Shown here in pieces: positions 26,296 through 36,690 of a DNA stretch of 64,000 nucleotides. The notes beneath the pieces are model-generated. The model was given only the letters and a program-made list of their open reading frames with translations, did not search any database and was not told where the DNA came from. Each line of letters starts with the position of its first letter. Position 1 is the stretch's first letter. The stretch covers positions 2,914,001 through 2,978,000 of the forward strand of contig CAWEDP010000002.1 of assembly GCA_963807925.1 (NCBI GenBank), in the 5' to 3' direction. The DNA comes from CAWEDP01 sp963807925 (GTDB lineage: Bacteria > Acidobacteriota > Vicinamibacteria > Vicinamibacterales > CAVVIG01). The position numbers and the translations under genes are program-made.

Positions 26296-27945
26296 TCAGC
26301 GGCTGGCTTTCCTCGCGTCGTGCACGACCCGGCCGTCGACGACAGTGAGCACGGAGGTCAGCTTCTTGATGGCTTCGTCGGGAACCTTCTTCGGATCGAA
26401 GTAGTCGTCGCTCAGCACCACGAGATCGGCGAGCTTTCCGGGCTCGATGCTCCCGAGCTTCGCCTCCTCCTGGAAGAACCAGCCGTTTTCGGCGGTGTAC
26501 AGGCGAAGCGCCTCCATTCGGGTCAACTGCTGCCGGTCGTTGACGAGCACGCCAGCGGCGTTCTTCCCGGTGACCATGTAATAGATCATCAGCCACGGAT
26601 CGAGCGTCGAGATCTGCGCCGAATCGGATCCCGCGCCCACGTGAATGCCGCTGTCGACGATGGTGCGCAGCGGCGGTCCGGCGCCGGGCGCGCCGGCGAG
26701 ATACGTGAACGGATGGACGGCGATCCCTGCGCCGATCGCCTTGAAGCGGTTGATGGTGGACGCGTCAATGCGCGGGGCGTGCGCAATCGACCAGTGCAGC
26801 GGCCCGATCGGCGTCGTCTTGTCGACCTCTTCGAAGGCGTCGATCGTGAGCTTGTCCTCGGCGGGCGAGAGGCTGTGCTGCTGAAAGGGCCAGCCCTGCC
26901 TCGCCACGAGCTGCAGCGCGGCGGTGTAGTGGGTCGGGGCCGGCTGGCCGAACAGCGGCCAGCTGGTCGCGAACTCGCCGACCCCCGACACGCGGAGCAT
27001 GTCGTCGCCGAGTCCCTTGAGGTTGTTCAACAGGCGCTCTTTCAGCATCGGCACATCGGCCTTCGTGTCCATGCTGAGGAAGAAGATCCGCAGACGGACC
27101 GACATCCGGCCTTCGCGGTTGAGCGCGGCGAACGCGTCGTACATGCGGAACGGATCGGCGCTGGCGAGCGTGTCGGCGGCGAAGGAATCCTGGATGTCGG
27201 GGAGCCCGGGGATGACGAAGGCGCCCATGTCCACGTTGGTCGTGACGCCGACTCTCGCGGAGTACGCCATCGCGTCGAGCGTGCCGCGTTTCTGATCGTC
27301 GAAGGTCTGCAGCGCGCGAAGAACGTCGAGCGCGGCAATCGACGGCCCGTTGGCCGCGATGAGGCCGGTCTCGCTCACTGCCACGTTCGTGCCGGTGAAA
27401 AACGCCTTGGCGCGCGAGTTGACGGCCGCCGGCCCCGTGAACGCCTGGAACACCATGACCGGGTGGTCCGCGTCGGCGGCGTCGAGCTCGGCGAGCGTCG
27501 GCAGACGCTTCTCCGCGAACTGGGCCGGATTCCAGCCGCCCATCGCCGTGATGAATCCGCCGGCGGGCACCTCCTTCGCGCGCGCGCGAATGGCCGCCTC
27601 GACCTCCGCGATCGATGCCGCCGTCTCGAGGCGCGTGTCGTATCCGGGCCGGAGGCCGAGCAGGACGATGTGATTGTGATTGTCGATGAGGCCGGGCACG
27701 GCGGTCCGTCCGCCGAGATCGATCGTCTGCGTACAGGGGCTCAGGCGGCCGCCGCCCTTCCCGACCGTCTGGAATCTGCCGTCCTGGATGGTCACTTCCT
27801 GGACGACCGAGCTGCGCGCGTCCATGGTGACGATCCTGCCGTTCACGACGCGCAGATCGCGCGCGCCCGCACAGCGCCCCTGGGCCCGCGCGGGCAGCGC
27901 CGACGCGGCGAGAACGACCGCAACGGCGGCGAGGTGACGCATCAT
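26296..27945 (-). CDS. Secreted YtcJ-type amidohydrolase
   Basis: This 549-residue amidohydrolase-3 (YtcJ/NfdA-like) protein has a signal peptide (HLAAVAVVLAASALPARA) and an N-terminal beta-sandwich element. Metal-site blocks are GLIDNHNHIVLLG, the Lys/Glu region around MGGWNPAQF, FQQHSLSP, SIAHAPRID, and the Asp in HVGAGSDSAQ. YtcJ relatives hydrolyse N-substituted formamides or amides, but specificity cannot be predicted. The doubled ATGATG start overlaps the stop of the upstream carboxymuconolactone decarboxylase gene, implying coupling between the two. Confidence 0.85.
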   Translation of the reverse strand: MMRHLAAVAVVLAASALPARAQGRCAGARDLRVVNGRIVTMDARSSVVQEVTIQDGRFQTVGKGGGRLSPCTQTIDLGGRTAVPGLIDNHNHIVLLGLRPGYDTRLETAASIAEVEAAIRARAKEVPAGGFITAMGGWNPAQFAEKRLPTLAELDAADADHPVMVFQAFTGPAAVNSRAKAFFTGTNVAVSETGLIAANGPSIAALDVLRALQTFDDQKRGTLDAMAYSARVGVTTNVDMGAFVIPGLPDIQDSFAADTLASADPFRMYDAFAALNREGRMSVRLRIFFLSMDTKADVPMLKERLLNNLKGLGDDMLRVSGVGEFATSWPLFGQPAPTHYTAALQLVARQGWPFQQHSLSPAEDKLTIDAFEEVDKTTPIGPLHWSIAHAPRIDASTINRFKAIGAGIAVHPFTYLAGAPGAGPPLRTIVDSGIHVGAGSDSAQISTLDPWLMIYYMVTGKNAAGVLVNDRQQLTRMEALRLYTAENGWFFQEEAKLGSIEPGKLADLVVLSDDYFDPKKVPDEAIKKLTSVLTVVDGRVVHDARKASR

Positions 27946-28599
27946 CGCAGCGGCTTCAACTCAGCCTTCGCGCCAGACGGCAATGGATACCGATCGACAT
28001 TCAGCAGCGCCGACACGAGCTGGTAATAACCGGTGACGCCGATGAGGTCGACGACACCGCGCTCGCCGAACGCCTTCACGGCGGCGGCAAACGTCGGATC
28101 GGACACCTGCTTGGTGGTCAGGAGCTCGGTGCAGAAGGCGTAGACCGCTCCCTCGCTCGCCGACATCGGGGCCGGTTTCTTCCCTTCGGCGATCGCGTCC
28201 ACGATGGCCGGGTTGAGCCCGGCCTGGAGCGCGGCCGCCTTGTGCGCGTACCACTCGGTACTGCGCGGTCCACGCGCGAGCCGTCAGCAGGATGGCCATC
28301 TCGTTCAGCGGCCGCGGCAGCGACGAGCGGAACCGGACGTACGCACCGAGCTGCTGGGCCAGATCGCCCATTTCCGGACTGCGCAGCAGCACGTTGAACG
28401 GTCCGCCCATCGACCGACGCTGGCTGCTGAGAATGTGGTCGGTGAGCTGCTTCTGTTCGGGTGTCATCTGCTCGTAGGCGAGCGGCTTGAACCGATCGCC
28501 GACGAGATTGAGCGGCGGCCGTGCATTCTGCGCCATAAGGGTCACCATCACGCCGATGAGACACGCGCCGACGCCGACAACGAACATCTGGACACGCAT
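27942..28599 (-). CDS. Carboxymuconolactone decarboxylase family protein with an apparent frameshift
   Basis: The N-terminal part (from ATG 28599, AGGAG upstream) encodes a membrane-anchored or signal segment (MFVVGVGACLIGVMVTLMAQ), then the family helix with FNVLLRSPEMGDLAQQLGAYVRF and LLTARAWTAQY. Family sequence (EWYAHKAAALQAGLNPAIV) continues only in the next frame. Deleting one C (GTACCGAG to GTACGAG, near 28257) restores a ~218-residue protein. The rest, ending KAELKPLR, reads through to 27942. AhpD-like members act in peroxide or aromatic-lactone chemistry; the usual CxxC pair is absent, so peroxidase activity is unlikely. It is the first gene of a run with the YtcJ and TMTC-like genes. 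Confidence 0.78.
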
Positions 28600-28615
28600 C
28601 GTGAGCTCCTGGGCG

Positions 28616-28676
28616 GTCCGGCTGAAGCCGGACCCTACCGACACTCCTGGGCGGTCCGGCTGAAGCCGGACACTAC
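28616..28676 (-). repeat. Two tandem REP-like palindromes, GTAG head on minus strand
   Basis: Copies lie at 28616-28638 and 28654-28676, each GTCCGGC-TGAA-GCCGGAC followed by CxCTAC (GTAG on the minus strand). They sit between the SGNH gene and the carboxymuconolactone decarboxylase gene, with a 38-bp period. Confidence 0.8.
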
Positions 28677-28710
28677 CGACACCGGACGCCTTCGGGCCCT
28701 GTTGCCCGTC

Positions 28711-30123
28711 TCAGCGCCCCTTGCCCTTGAACAACCCGAGATCGATCCCGTTCGCCATCGCCTGGTAGCCGGCGTCGTTCATGTGAAGGTTGTCGCCGGG
28801 GTTGAACTGCGGCTGGACCTTGGTCGGCGCGCTCGGATCCTGGACCGCGGCATCGAAGTCGATCACGCCGTCGTACGCCTTGCCGGTCCGAATCCACTCG
28901 TTGAATGCCTTCCGCTTCGCCTCGCCCTCGGCCGTCCAGTACGCCGCGCCCTCGAACGGCGTCAGCGTCGCGCCGTAGACCTTGATGCCCCGCGCGTGCG
29001 CGCGCTCGATCAGCTGGCGTTGCGCGGCGATCAGGTCGGCCGCCGACGGACACGGGTTGCTGCGCCCGATGCCGATGTCGTTGATGCTCTCGAGAACGAT
29101 CACGTGCGTGACGCCCGCCTGGCTCAGGACGTCGCGGTCGAAGCGCGCGAGGGCGCTCACGCCCGCGCCGTCGCCGAGCACGCGATTGCCGGCGATGCCC
29201 AGATTGAGCACGCCGAGATTGATCTTCTGCGCCTGCAGCCGCTTCGCGAGCTGATCGGGCCAGCGGCTGTTCGTGTTCGGCGTCGACCGCGTGCCGTCGG
29301 TGATCGAATCGCCGAAGGTCACGACCGCGCCGGCCTGTTCGGGCGCCGCCACGTCCACCCGCGACAAGAAGAACCACGCAGCCGTGGTCGTCGCGCCAGG
29401 GAAATCAGGCGCTCCCGCCTGATTTCCCGTCGCCGAGACGTAGTTGGTCTGCAGCGCGCCGGCGTGCGTCGTCAGCGGCACCGCCGACGTGTCGCCCGGC
29501 AGGTAGACGTCGATCGCGAGATCGGACAACGGCGGCACGGCGAGCGCCGCCGGATCGCTCAGCACCGACGCGCCGGGCGGAATGTTCACCGACGGACTGC
29601 CGCCGAAGGTCAACGCGCGATCGGAGGCGGCCACGATGGCAGCGTCCTTGTCACGCAGCGCAACGTGTGCGGCCCCGACCGCGAGCGGTGACGTGCCGTA
29701 CGCGTTCGACAGCACCACGCGCACGCGGCTGCCGCCGATGCTCGTGTGCACGATCTGACGCAGCGTCTGGTTGTTGAAGTTGATCGGCGGACCCCCCGGG
29801 CCGCCGCGACCGCCGCCCTGGCCGCGTCCACCACCGGGGCCACCGCGCCCACCTGGTCCCCCTGGAGCGGCCTCAGCGGCGGCGGGCTCCGCCGCGGCCC
29901 GCGCGGGCGGCGCCTGGCCGAAACACTGCGACGTCAGGCCGGCCCCGAACGGCTGCCCGACGGCCGGAGGACCCTGCGGACGGGCGACCACGGCGGTGGC
30001 CCAGGTGCCGACCCAGTGTTCGCCGCGCGTGCTCTGCGCGCGCAAAGACGACTGAGCCGCGACGATCATCAGGGCGGCCGCGACCGGCGAGGTGACTGCC
30101 AGTATCCTAGACTTGATGCGCAC
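28711..30123 (-). CDS. Secreted SGNH/GDSL hydrolase with a glycine-rich insert
   Basis: This 470-residue protein uses GTG 30123 as start (AAGGAG 5 nt upstream). A signal peptide ends near LRAQ. An N-terminal beta domain (~25-230) is interrupted by a Gly/Arg-rich linker (GGPGGRGGPGGGRGQGG, ~90-120). The SGNH hydrolase domain has GDSITDG (~250), GIAGNRV, ESINDIG and the DNLHMND block carrying the catalytic Asp and His. The two-domain layout resembles bacterial acyl-polysaccharide esterases of the GDSL-2 type, and the beta domain may bind the carbohydrate. The enzyme likely de-acylates an extracellular glycan or ester; no partner genes specify it. Confidence 0.88.
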   Translation of the reverse strand: MRIKSRILAVTSPVAAALMIVAAQSSLRAQSTRGEHWVGTWATAVVARPQGPPAVGQPFGAGLTSQCFGQAPPARAAAEPAAAEAAPGGPGGRGGPGGGRGQGGGRGGPGGPPINFNNQTLRQIVHTSIGGSRVRVVLSNAYGTSPLAVGAAHVALRDKDAAIVAASDRALTFGGSPSVNIPPGASVLSDPAALAVPPLSDLAIDVYLPGDTSAVPLTTHAGALQTNYVSATGNQAGAPDFPGATTTAAWFFLSRVDVAAPEQAGAVVTFGDSITDGTRSTPNTNSRWPDQLAKRLQAQKINLGVLNLGIAGNRVLGDGAGVSALARFDRDVLSQAGVTHVIVLESINDIGIGRSNPCPSAADLIAAQRQLIERAHARGIKVYGATLTPFEGAAYWTAEGEAKRKAFNEWIRTGKAYDGVIDFDAAVQDPSAPTKVQPQFNPGDNLHMNDAGYQAMANGIDLGLFKGKGR

Positions 30124-30178
30124 GTGCTTCTCCTTTGCGGGAACCGCGATTCTAGCGCGAAAACCGGCGCCGGGCACC

Positions 30179-30208
30179 TTTACACTGCCGGCAGTCCGGT
30201 CGTACTAT
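30179..30208 (+). promoter_or_regulatory. Candidate sigma-70-type promoter for the DUF6152 gene
   Basis: TTTACA at 30179-30184 (five of six -35 matches), an 18-bp spacer and TACTAT at 30203-30208 precede the strong GGAGGAGAGG ribosome-binding site of the gene at 30233. Confidence 0.4.
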
Positions 30209-30232
30209 TGCGGTTCTGATCGGAGGAGAGGC

Positions 30233-30631
30233 ATGGCAGCCAGATGGGGTGTGTGGTTGGCAGGCGTCGCGCTGGTTGCTTCGACGGCGCCGCTCGTCGC
30301 CCATCACTCGTTTGCGGCAGAGTACGACGCGAACAAGCCGGTCACCCTGAAGGGGACGGTGACGCGCGTCGAGTGGACCAATCCGCACGCCCGGTTCTAT
30401 GTCGACGTCAAGGACGAGACCGGGAGCGTGACCAACTGGAACCTCGAGCTCGCCAGCCCGAACGTGCTGGTGCGCCAGGGCTGGACCCGCAAGTCGCTCA
30501 ACGTCGGCGACGTGATCACCGTTCAGGGCTCGAGAGCGAAGGACGGGTCGAACATGGCCAACGCGCGCGTCGTGACGCTGGCCGACGGCAAGCGCGTGTT
30601 CGCCGGATCCTCCGGCGGGGATGGACGGTAG
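30233..30631 (+). CDS. Secreted DUF6152 family protein
   Basis: This 132-residue protein has a signal peptide (WGVWLAGVALVASTAPLVA) and begins its mature part with the family start HHSFAAEYD. It continues as a small OB-like beta-barrel: VTLKGTVTRVEWTNPHARF, NWNLELASPN, VGDVITVQGSRAKDGS. The function of DUF6152 is unknown. ATG 30233 has a strong Shine-Dalgarno site. A paralog lies at 60.6-61.0 kb, and in both places the neighbour is a secreted protein of the 'WEGDTLVV' superfamily, which suggests the two act together. Confidence 0.85.
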   Translation: MAARWGVWLAGVALVASTAPLVAHHSFAAEYDANKPVTLKGTVTRVEWTNPHARFYVDVKDETGSVTNWNLELASPNVLVRQGWTRKSLNVGDVITVQGSRAKDGSNMANARVVTLADGKRVFAGSSGGDGR

Positions 30632-30686
30632 GCGCAGGCGGGTTCGTCGCTGGTCGTCAGCTGAGCCCCGCAACAGGAGAGACACA

Positions 30687-31526
30687 GTGCGCACGCTGCT
30701 GGTCGGTGCCTCGATCCTCGCGGTCGCCGTCAGCCTGACCGTCGCGGCGCAGCAGCAGCCGCGCGGTCCGGAGACGACAACTGGTGGCAACAACCCGGCG
30801 GCGCCGACCTCGCCGGCCGGCTCCGGCGGCTTGACGACGGGACGCGGCCGCGGCGCCGCGGCGCCGAAGGGCCCGACCCCTCACTTCCCAAACGGCATCG
30901 TCGATCTGTCAGGCGTGTGGCAGGGCGGCGGCCCCGTCGGCGATCTGGAAGAAGGACTGCCGAAAGGCGAGACGATCCCGCTGAACGCCGAAGGGCAGCG
31001 CATCATGGCCTCGCGGCAGTCGAAGGACGATCCCGAGGCCAACTGCCTGCCGACGGGCGTTCCGCGCTTCGCCCCCTACCCGTGGCGCATCGTGCAGATG
31101 CCGACCGACCGGCCGACCACTCACATCTTCTTCCTGTTCGAAGGCAACATCCACAGCTACCGGCAGATCTTCATGGACGGCCGCAAACATCCGGCGGATC
31201 CGGATCCGACCTGGTACGGCCACTCGATCGGCTGGTACGAGGGCGACACGCTCGTCATCGACACGGTCGGGTTCAACGACAAGTTCTGGTTCGACTTCCG
31301 CGGCCACCCTCACACCGAGAAACTGCACACCATCGAGCGGTGGACCCGGAAGGATCTCGGAACGCTCGTCAGCGAGATCACGATCGACGATCCCGGTGCG
31401 TACTCGAAGCCGTTCACCGTCAGCTTCACGGCGCGCCTGCGCCCCGGCGAGGAACTGCTCGAGTACATCTGTCAGGAAAACGAGCAGGACTCGCACCACA
31501 TCCAGGGACCCGCGGGCAAACCGTAA
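30687..31526 (+). CDS. Secreted 'WEGDTLVV' superfamily protein
   Basis: This 279-residue secreted protein starts at GTG 30687 (AGGAG at ideal spacing) with signal peptide LVGASILAVAVSLTVAA, followed by a low-complexity Gly/Pro linker (~25-65). Then come DLSGVWQGGG, CLPTGVPRFAPYPWRIVQMP and the core HSIGWYEGDTLVIDTVGFND, ending with a beta-rich tail. This core is shared with the four tandem paralogs at 34.5-38.7 kb and the protein at 61.1-62.0 kb, so all six appear to be one superfamily. No catalytic residues can be assigned. It lies 55 bp after the DUF6152 gene, likely in one operon. Confidence 0.8.
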   Translation: MRTLLVGASILAVAVSLTVAAQQQPRGPETTTGGNNPAAPTSPAGSGGLTTGRGRGAAAPKGPTPHFPNGIVDLSGVWQGGGPVGDLEEGLPKGETIPLNAEGQRIMASRQSKDDPEANCLPTGVPRFAPYPWRIVQMPTDRPTTHIFFLFEGNIHSYRQIFMDGRKHPADPDPTWYGHSIGWYEGDTLVIDTVGFNDKFWFDFRGHPHTEKLHTIERWTRKDLGTLVSEITIDDPGAYSKPFTVSFTARLRPGEELLEYICQENEQDSHHIQGPAGKP

Positions 31527-31547
31527 CGGCGCGTGACCTGCGCGCGT

Positions 31548-32531
31548 TCACAGGCGGACGACGAACCGCCCGCGCGCCGATCCGCTCTTCAGCGTTTCGA
31601 ACGCATCGGGAAGATCCGCCAGGCCGATTTCCCGCACCGACGCCTTCAGGTTCGCCGGCTTCATGTCGGTCGCCAGACGATCCCACGTGGCCAGCCGCTC
31701 GTCCATCGGGCACATCACCGAGTCGACTCCGATGAGCCTCACCGATCGCAGGATGAAGGGCAGCACGGTCAGCCTCAGATCGACGCCGCCGACCAGCCCC
31801 GAGGCCGCAATCGCGCCGCGATAGGCCATCGTCCGCGTGAGCCAGGCGAGCGTCTCGCCGCCGACCGAGTCCACCGCGCCCGCCCAGGTCGCCTTTTCGA
31901 GCGGCTTGGAGCCCGCCTGGGCGATGGAGCGAGGCATCACCTCCGCCGCACCGATCGACGTCAGATACCCGTGCTCGCCGTCCTTGCCGGTGATGGCGGT
32001 CACCCGATACCCGAGCGCCGCGAGACATTGCACGGCCATGCTGCCGACGCCGCCGGTGGCGCCGGTCACGACCACGGGGCCGCGGCCGGCCCGGACGCCG
32101 TTGCGCTCCAGCTCGACGATCGACAGCGCGGCGGTGAACCCGGCGGTGCCGATCGCCATCGCATCGAAGGCGTCGAGGCCGGGCGGAATCGGCACGACCC
32201 ACTCCGCCGGCAGGCGCACGTATTGGGAATAGCCGCCGTCGTGGGCGACGCCGAGGTCGAACCCGGTCGCGAGCACGCGATGGCCGGGGCGGAACCGCGG
32301 ATCGGCGCTCGATTCCACCGTGCCCGAGACGTCGATGCCGGCAATGAGCGGAAACGATCGGATGATCCGTCCTGCGCCGGTGGCGGCGAGCGCGTCCTTG
32401 TAGTTGACGCTCGAGTACGCCGCGCGGACGACCACGCTGCCCGCGGACAGCTCGTCGATGGTCGCGTCCACGATGCGTCCGCGAATCGTGCCGCCATCCT
32501 CGAACACACGGAACGCCTGGAATGTGGTCAT
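31548..32531 (-). CDS. AcuI/YhdH-type acrylyl-CoA reductase-like MDR oxidoreductase
   Basis: This 327-residue zinc-free medium-chain reductase has SSVNYKDALAATGAG near the start, IAGIDVSGTV, and the NADPH-binding VTGATGGVGSMAVQ near residues 153-166. In E. coli YhdH and Rhodobacter AcuI this family reduces acrylyl-CoA to propionyl-CoA. The length and blocks fit AcuI well. It lies 55 bp downstream of an acyl-CoA synthetase gene on the same strand, so acrylyl- or 3-hydroxypropionyl-type acid metabolism is suggested. The preceding gene order with secreted paralogs makes a coupled breakdown pathway possible. Confidence 0.85.
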   Translation of the reverse strand: MTTFQAFRVFEDGGTIRGRIVDATIDELSAGSVVVRAAYSSVNYKDALAATGAGRIIRSFPLIAGIDVSGTVESSADPRFRPGHRVLATGFDLGVAHDGGYSQYVRLPAEWVVPIPPGLDAFDAMAIGTAGFTAALSIVELERNGVRAGRGPVVVTGATGGVGSMAVQCLAALGYRVTAITGKDGEHGYLTSIGAAEVMPRSIAQAGSKPLEKATWAGAVDSVGGETLAWLTRTMAYRGAIAASGLVGGVDLRLTVLPFILRSVRLIGVDSVMCPMDERLATWDRLATDMKPANLKASVREIGLADLPDAFETLKSGSARGRFVVRL

Positions 32532-32586
32532 GGGTCGATGATGCTCGCGCCGCGCCGGCGCCCGACGGGGACTCCGGGCCGGCGCA

Positions 32587-34494
<1,908 letters not shown>

Positions 34495-34502
34495 CTATGC
34501 GG

Positions 34503-35558
34503 CTATGGCTGCGCGGATTTCGCGGCCGCCTGCTCCTCGGCCCGTTCGCCGCTCAGGATGTTGCCGATCGCGTAGTTGCCTTCGTGGCACGCGTACTCCA
34601 TCACCGGCTCCTGATCGTTCATCGTCAGCGGCAGGGAGAACGTCCAGGGGCGCGTCCAGGTCGAGGGATCCTCGATGGTCACGGTCCACTCGACGATGTC
34701 GGGCGCGGTGCGGGTGAAGCGCTCGATCACCTTCAGCGTGTTGGGATTCGCGTTGCGGTACGCGCTGCGGTCGCGGAAGTTGGTCGACTCCACGACCAGC
34801 GTGCTCCCTTCCCAGTGGCCCCGCGGATCGCCCATGTCGAGATGCAGGTTCTTGCCGACGTGCGGCCGCTTGTCGAGCGGAATGATCCGCGTCTCGTGCA
34901 CCATCTCGTACCGGATCCCGACCCAGCCGGGCCCCTGCACGATCTGGTACGAGTCGCCGTAGATGGCCGGCAGCATCGAGCCCGGATAGCCACGCGTGAT
35001 ACAGCGATCGTACAGGCTGAAGTCGAGATAGCTCTCGAAGCCGGTATTGGAGAAGCTGCTCGCGGCGCGGCCGGTACGCCTCGGATCGCGCCACGGGCGG
35101 CGCCCCTGTGCCTCGGCCGTCGTGGGCGGGATCTTGCCGTCGGTCGGATCGATGACCATCCACGCGCGGCTCCCCTTGATCATCTCGCCGCGATCGCCGA
35201 ACGCCCCGTTGCCCCGGATGCGGCCCGTCGGATCGCCGGCGAGAAACGGGGCGCGCGCCTCCGCCTGCTCCTGACGCTTCTTCACCAGCTCCGCCAGTTC
35301 GTCGCCGCGGACCTCGTCGACGCGCCGGCCCTCGAGACCGGCGGGCCGCTCCATCGGCGTGCCCTGCTCGTACTTGTTCGTGAAGTTGCCGGAGATGTCG
35401 GGGTCGCCCCACGCCGTCTTGGGCGGCACCCAGCCGGCCTTCGCCGGCTTGGGCGGCTTGGGAATCGAGGGCGCCTGCCCCGCCAGCGGAACCGTCAGCA
35501 ACACTACCGCGATGGCCGCTCCCCAGCGGACCAGCCGCGAGCACGAGTCCTTCGCCAT
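34503..35558 (-). CDS. Secreted 'WEGDTLVV' paralog 4 of the tandem array
   Basis: This 351-residue protein has ATG 35558 with GGAGG upstream and signal peptide RLVRWGAAIAVVLLTVPLAGQ. Conserved blocks in order are TAWGDPDISGNFTN, TPMERPAGLEG, DGKIPPTT, LYDRCITRGYPGSMLP, YQIVQGPGW, RYEMVHETRIIPLD, GHWEGSTLVVESTNF, TWTRPWTFSLPL and CHEGNYAIGNILS. Function unknown. It is the most downstream of the four paralogs and is followed after 8 bp by the acyl-CoA synthetase. The C terminus has a short acidic/Ala tail. Confidence 0.83.
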   Translation of the reverse strand: MAKDSCSRLVRWGAAIAVVLLTVPLAGQAPSIPKPPKPAKAGWVPPKTAWGDPDISGNFTNKYEQGTPMERPAGLEGRRVDEVRGDELAELVKKRQEQAEARAPFLAGDPTGRIRGNGAFGDRGEMIKGSRAWMVIDPTDGKIPPTTAEAQGRRPWRDPRRTGRAASSFSNTGFESYLDFSLYDRCITRGYPGSMLPAIYGDSYQIVQGPGWVGIRYEMVHETRIIPLDKRPHVGKNLHLDMGDPRGHWEGSTLVVESTNFRDRSAYRNANPNTLKVIERFTRTAPDIVEWTVTIEDPSTWTRPWTFSLPLTMNDQEPVMEYACHEGNYAIGNILSGERAEEQAAAKSAQP

Positions 35559-35601
35559 GCGCCCCCCTCCAATCGAATGGCCGTTGGCCGTCAGTCCGTG
35601 A

Positions 35602-36690
35602 CTATTGCCCGCCTCCGGGCGGCGCTGGCGGCGGCTGTCCCCGCTGCGGACCGTACACGTTGCCCGTCGCGCCGGCCGGCGGGTCGAGCCAGAGCGACGG
35701 CGGCATCGGGCCGCCGGTCCGGATGGCCTCCTCGACCGCGCGGTCGTAGGCGCGCGCGGCGCTGAGGATGTCTTCCAGCCCGCGATTCCCTTCGTGACAC
35801 TCATAGGGCAGGATCACGTATCCCGGCTGTGTCGTGAACGTCAGCCGGATCTTCCAGGGCCGCGTGAACGTCCGGGGATCGTCAATCGCGGCCTCGTACC
35901 GAATGCCGTCCTCGACCCGCGCGAACCGCTCCACCAGCTTCAACCGATCGGTGGTCGGCGCGCCGTTGCCGTTTCCGCCAATCCCGGTCCTGTCGTCGAG
36001 AAAGTTCGTCGTCTCGACCACGAGCGTGTTGCCTTCCCAATGCCCCCGTGCGTCGCCGAGATAGGTCTTGAGCTTCGCGCCGACGTGCGGCCGGCCGTCC
36101 AGTGGAATGACGCGCGTGTCGTGCACCATCTCGTAGTTGATGACGACATAGTCCGGGGTCTGGAAGATCTGGTTGCCGTTGCCGTAGATGACAGGCAGCG
36201 TCGATCCCAGGACGCCGCGCGTGATGCAGCAATCGTACAGGCTCCGGTCCTCCCATGAGGATGGCGGGTTGCTGCGGCGGGCCTGCCGGAGCGCCACGCG
36301 CTGCTGGGCCTCCGGCGTGGTCGGCGGGACACGCCCGTCCGCCGGCTCGATGACCCGCGAGGTCTGCCTGAACGTCCGGGTGCCGACGTCGCCGCGGAAC
36401 GCGCCGACCGCCTTCCTGTTGCGCTCAAGCGCCGCTTGATCGCGCTTCGACCGCTCGGCGAATTCCTCGTCGGTGAGCTCGGCGCGACCCGCGAACTGCT
36501 CGGGGCGCTCCATCGGGACGGTGAGCATGTCGTCAGTCGTCCAGACGCCCTGCAGATCCGGATCGCCCCACGGCGTCTTCGGCGCGACGAAGGTCTTTTT
36601 CGCCGTCGCCGCCTTCGGGCCGGACTGCGCCCCCACCGGCGCGGCCATCACGGTCGCCGCCAGCGCCGCCGCGCAGACGGCGCCTCTCAT
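35602..36690 (-). CDS. Secreted 'WEGDTLVV' paralog 3 of the tandem array
   Basis: This 362-residue paralog has signal peptide AVCAAALAATVMAAPVGA and the family order TPWGDPDLQGVWTT, MERPEQFAGR, DGRVPPTT, LYDCCITRG, YQ-like IFQTPDYVVINYEM, GHWEGNTLVVETTNF, RPWKIRLTF and CHEGNRGLEDILS. It differs by CITRG preceded by a second Cys, and by a Pro-rich C-terminal extension (GQPPPAPPGGGQ). The start ATG 36690 overlaps the previous paralog's stop as ATGA. It is the most divergent of the four. Function unknown. Confidence 0.83.
   Translation of the reverse strand: MRGAVCAAALAATVMAAPVGAQSGPKAATAKKTFVAPKTPWGDPDLQGVWTTDDMLTVPMERPEQFAGRAELTDEEFAERSKRDQAALERNRKAVGAFRGDVGTRTFRQTSRVIEPADGRVPPTTPEAQQRVALRQARRSNPPSSWEDRSLYDCCITRGVLGSTLPVIYGNGNQIFQTPDYVVINYEMVHDTRVIPLDGRPHVGAKLKTYLGDARGHWEGNTLVVETTNFLDDRTGIGGNGNGAPTTDRLKLVERFARVEDGIRYEAAIDDPRTFTRPWKIRLTFTTQPGYVILPYECHEGNRGLEDILSAARAYDRAVEEAIRTGGPMPPSLWLDPPAGATGNVYGPQRGQPPPAPPGGGQ

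Noticed and set aside
28616..28676. REP palindromes as intrinsic terminators
   Set aside because: The hairpins are stable, but none is followed by a run of T on the transcribed side.
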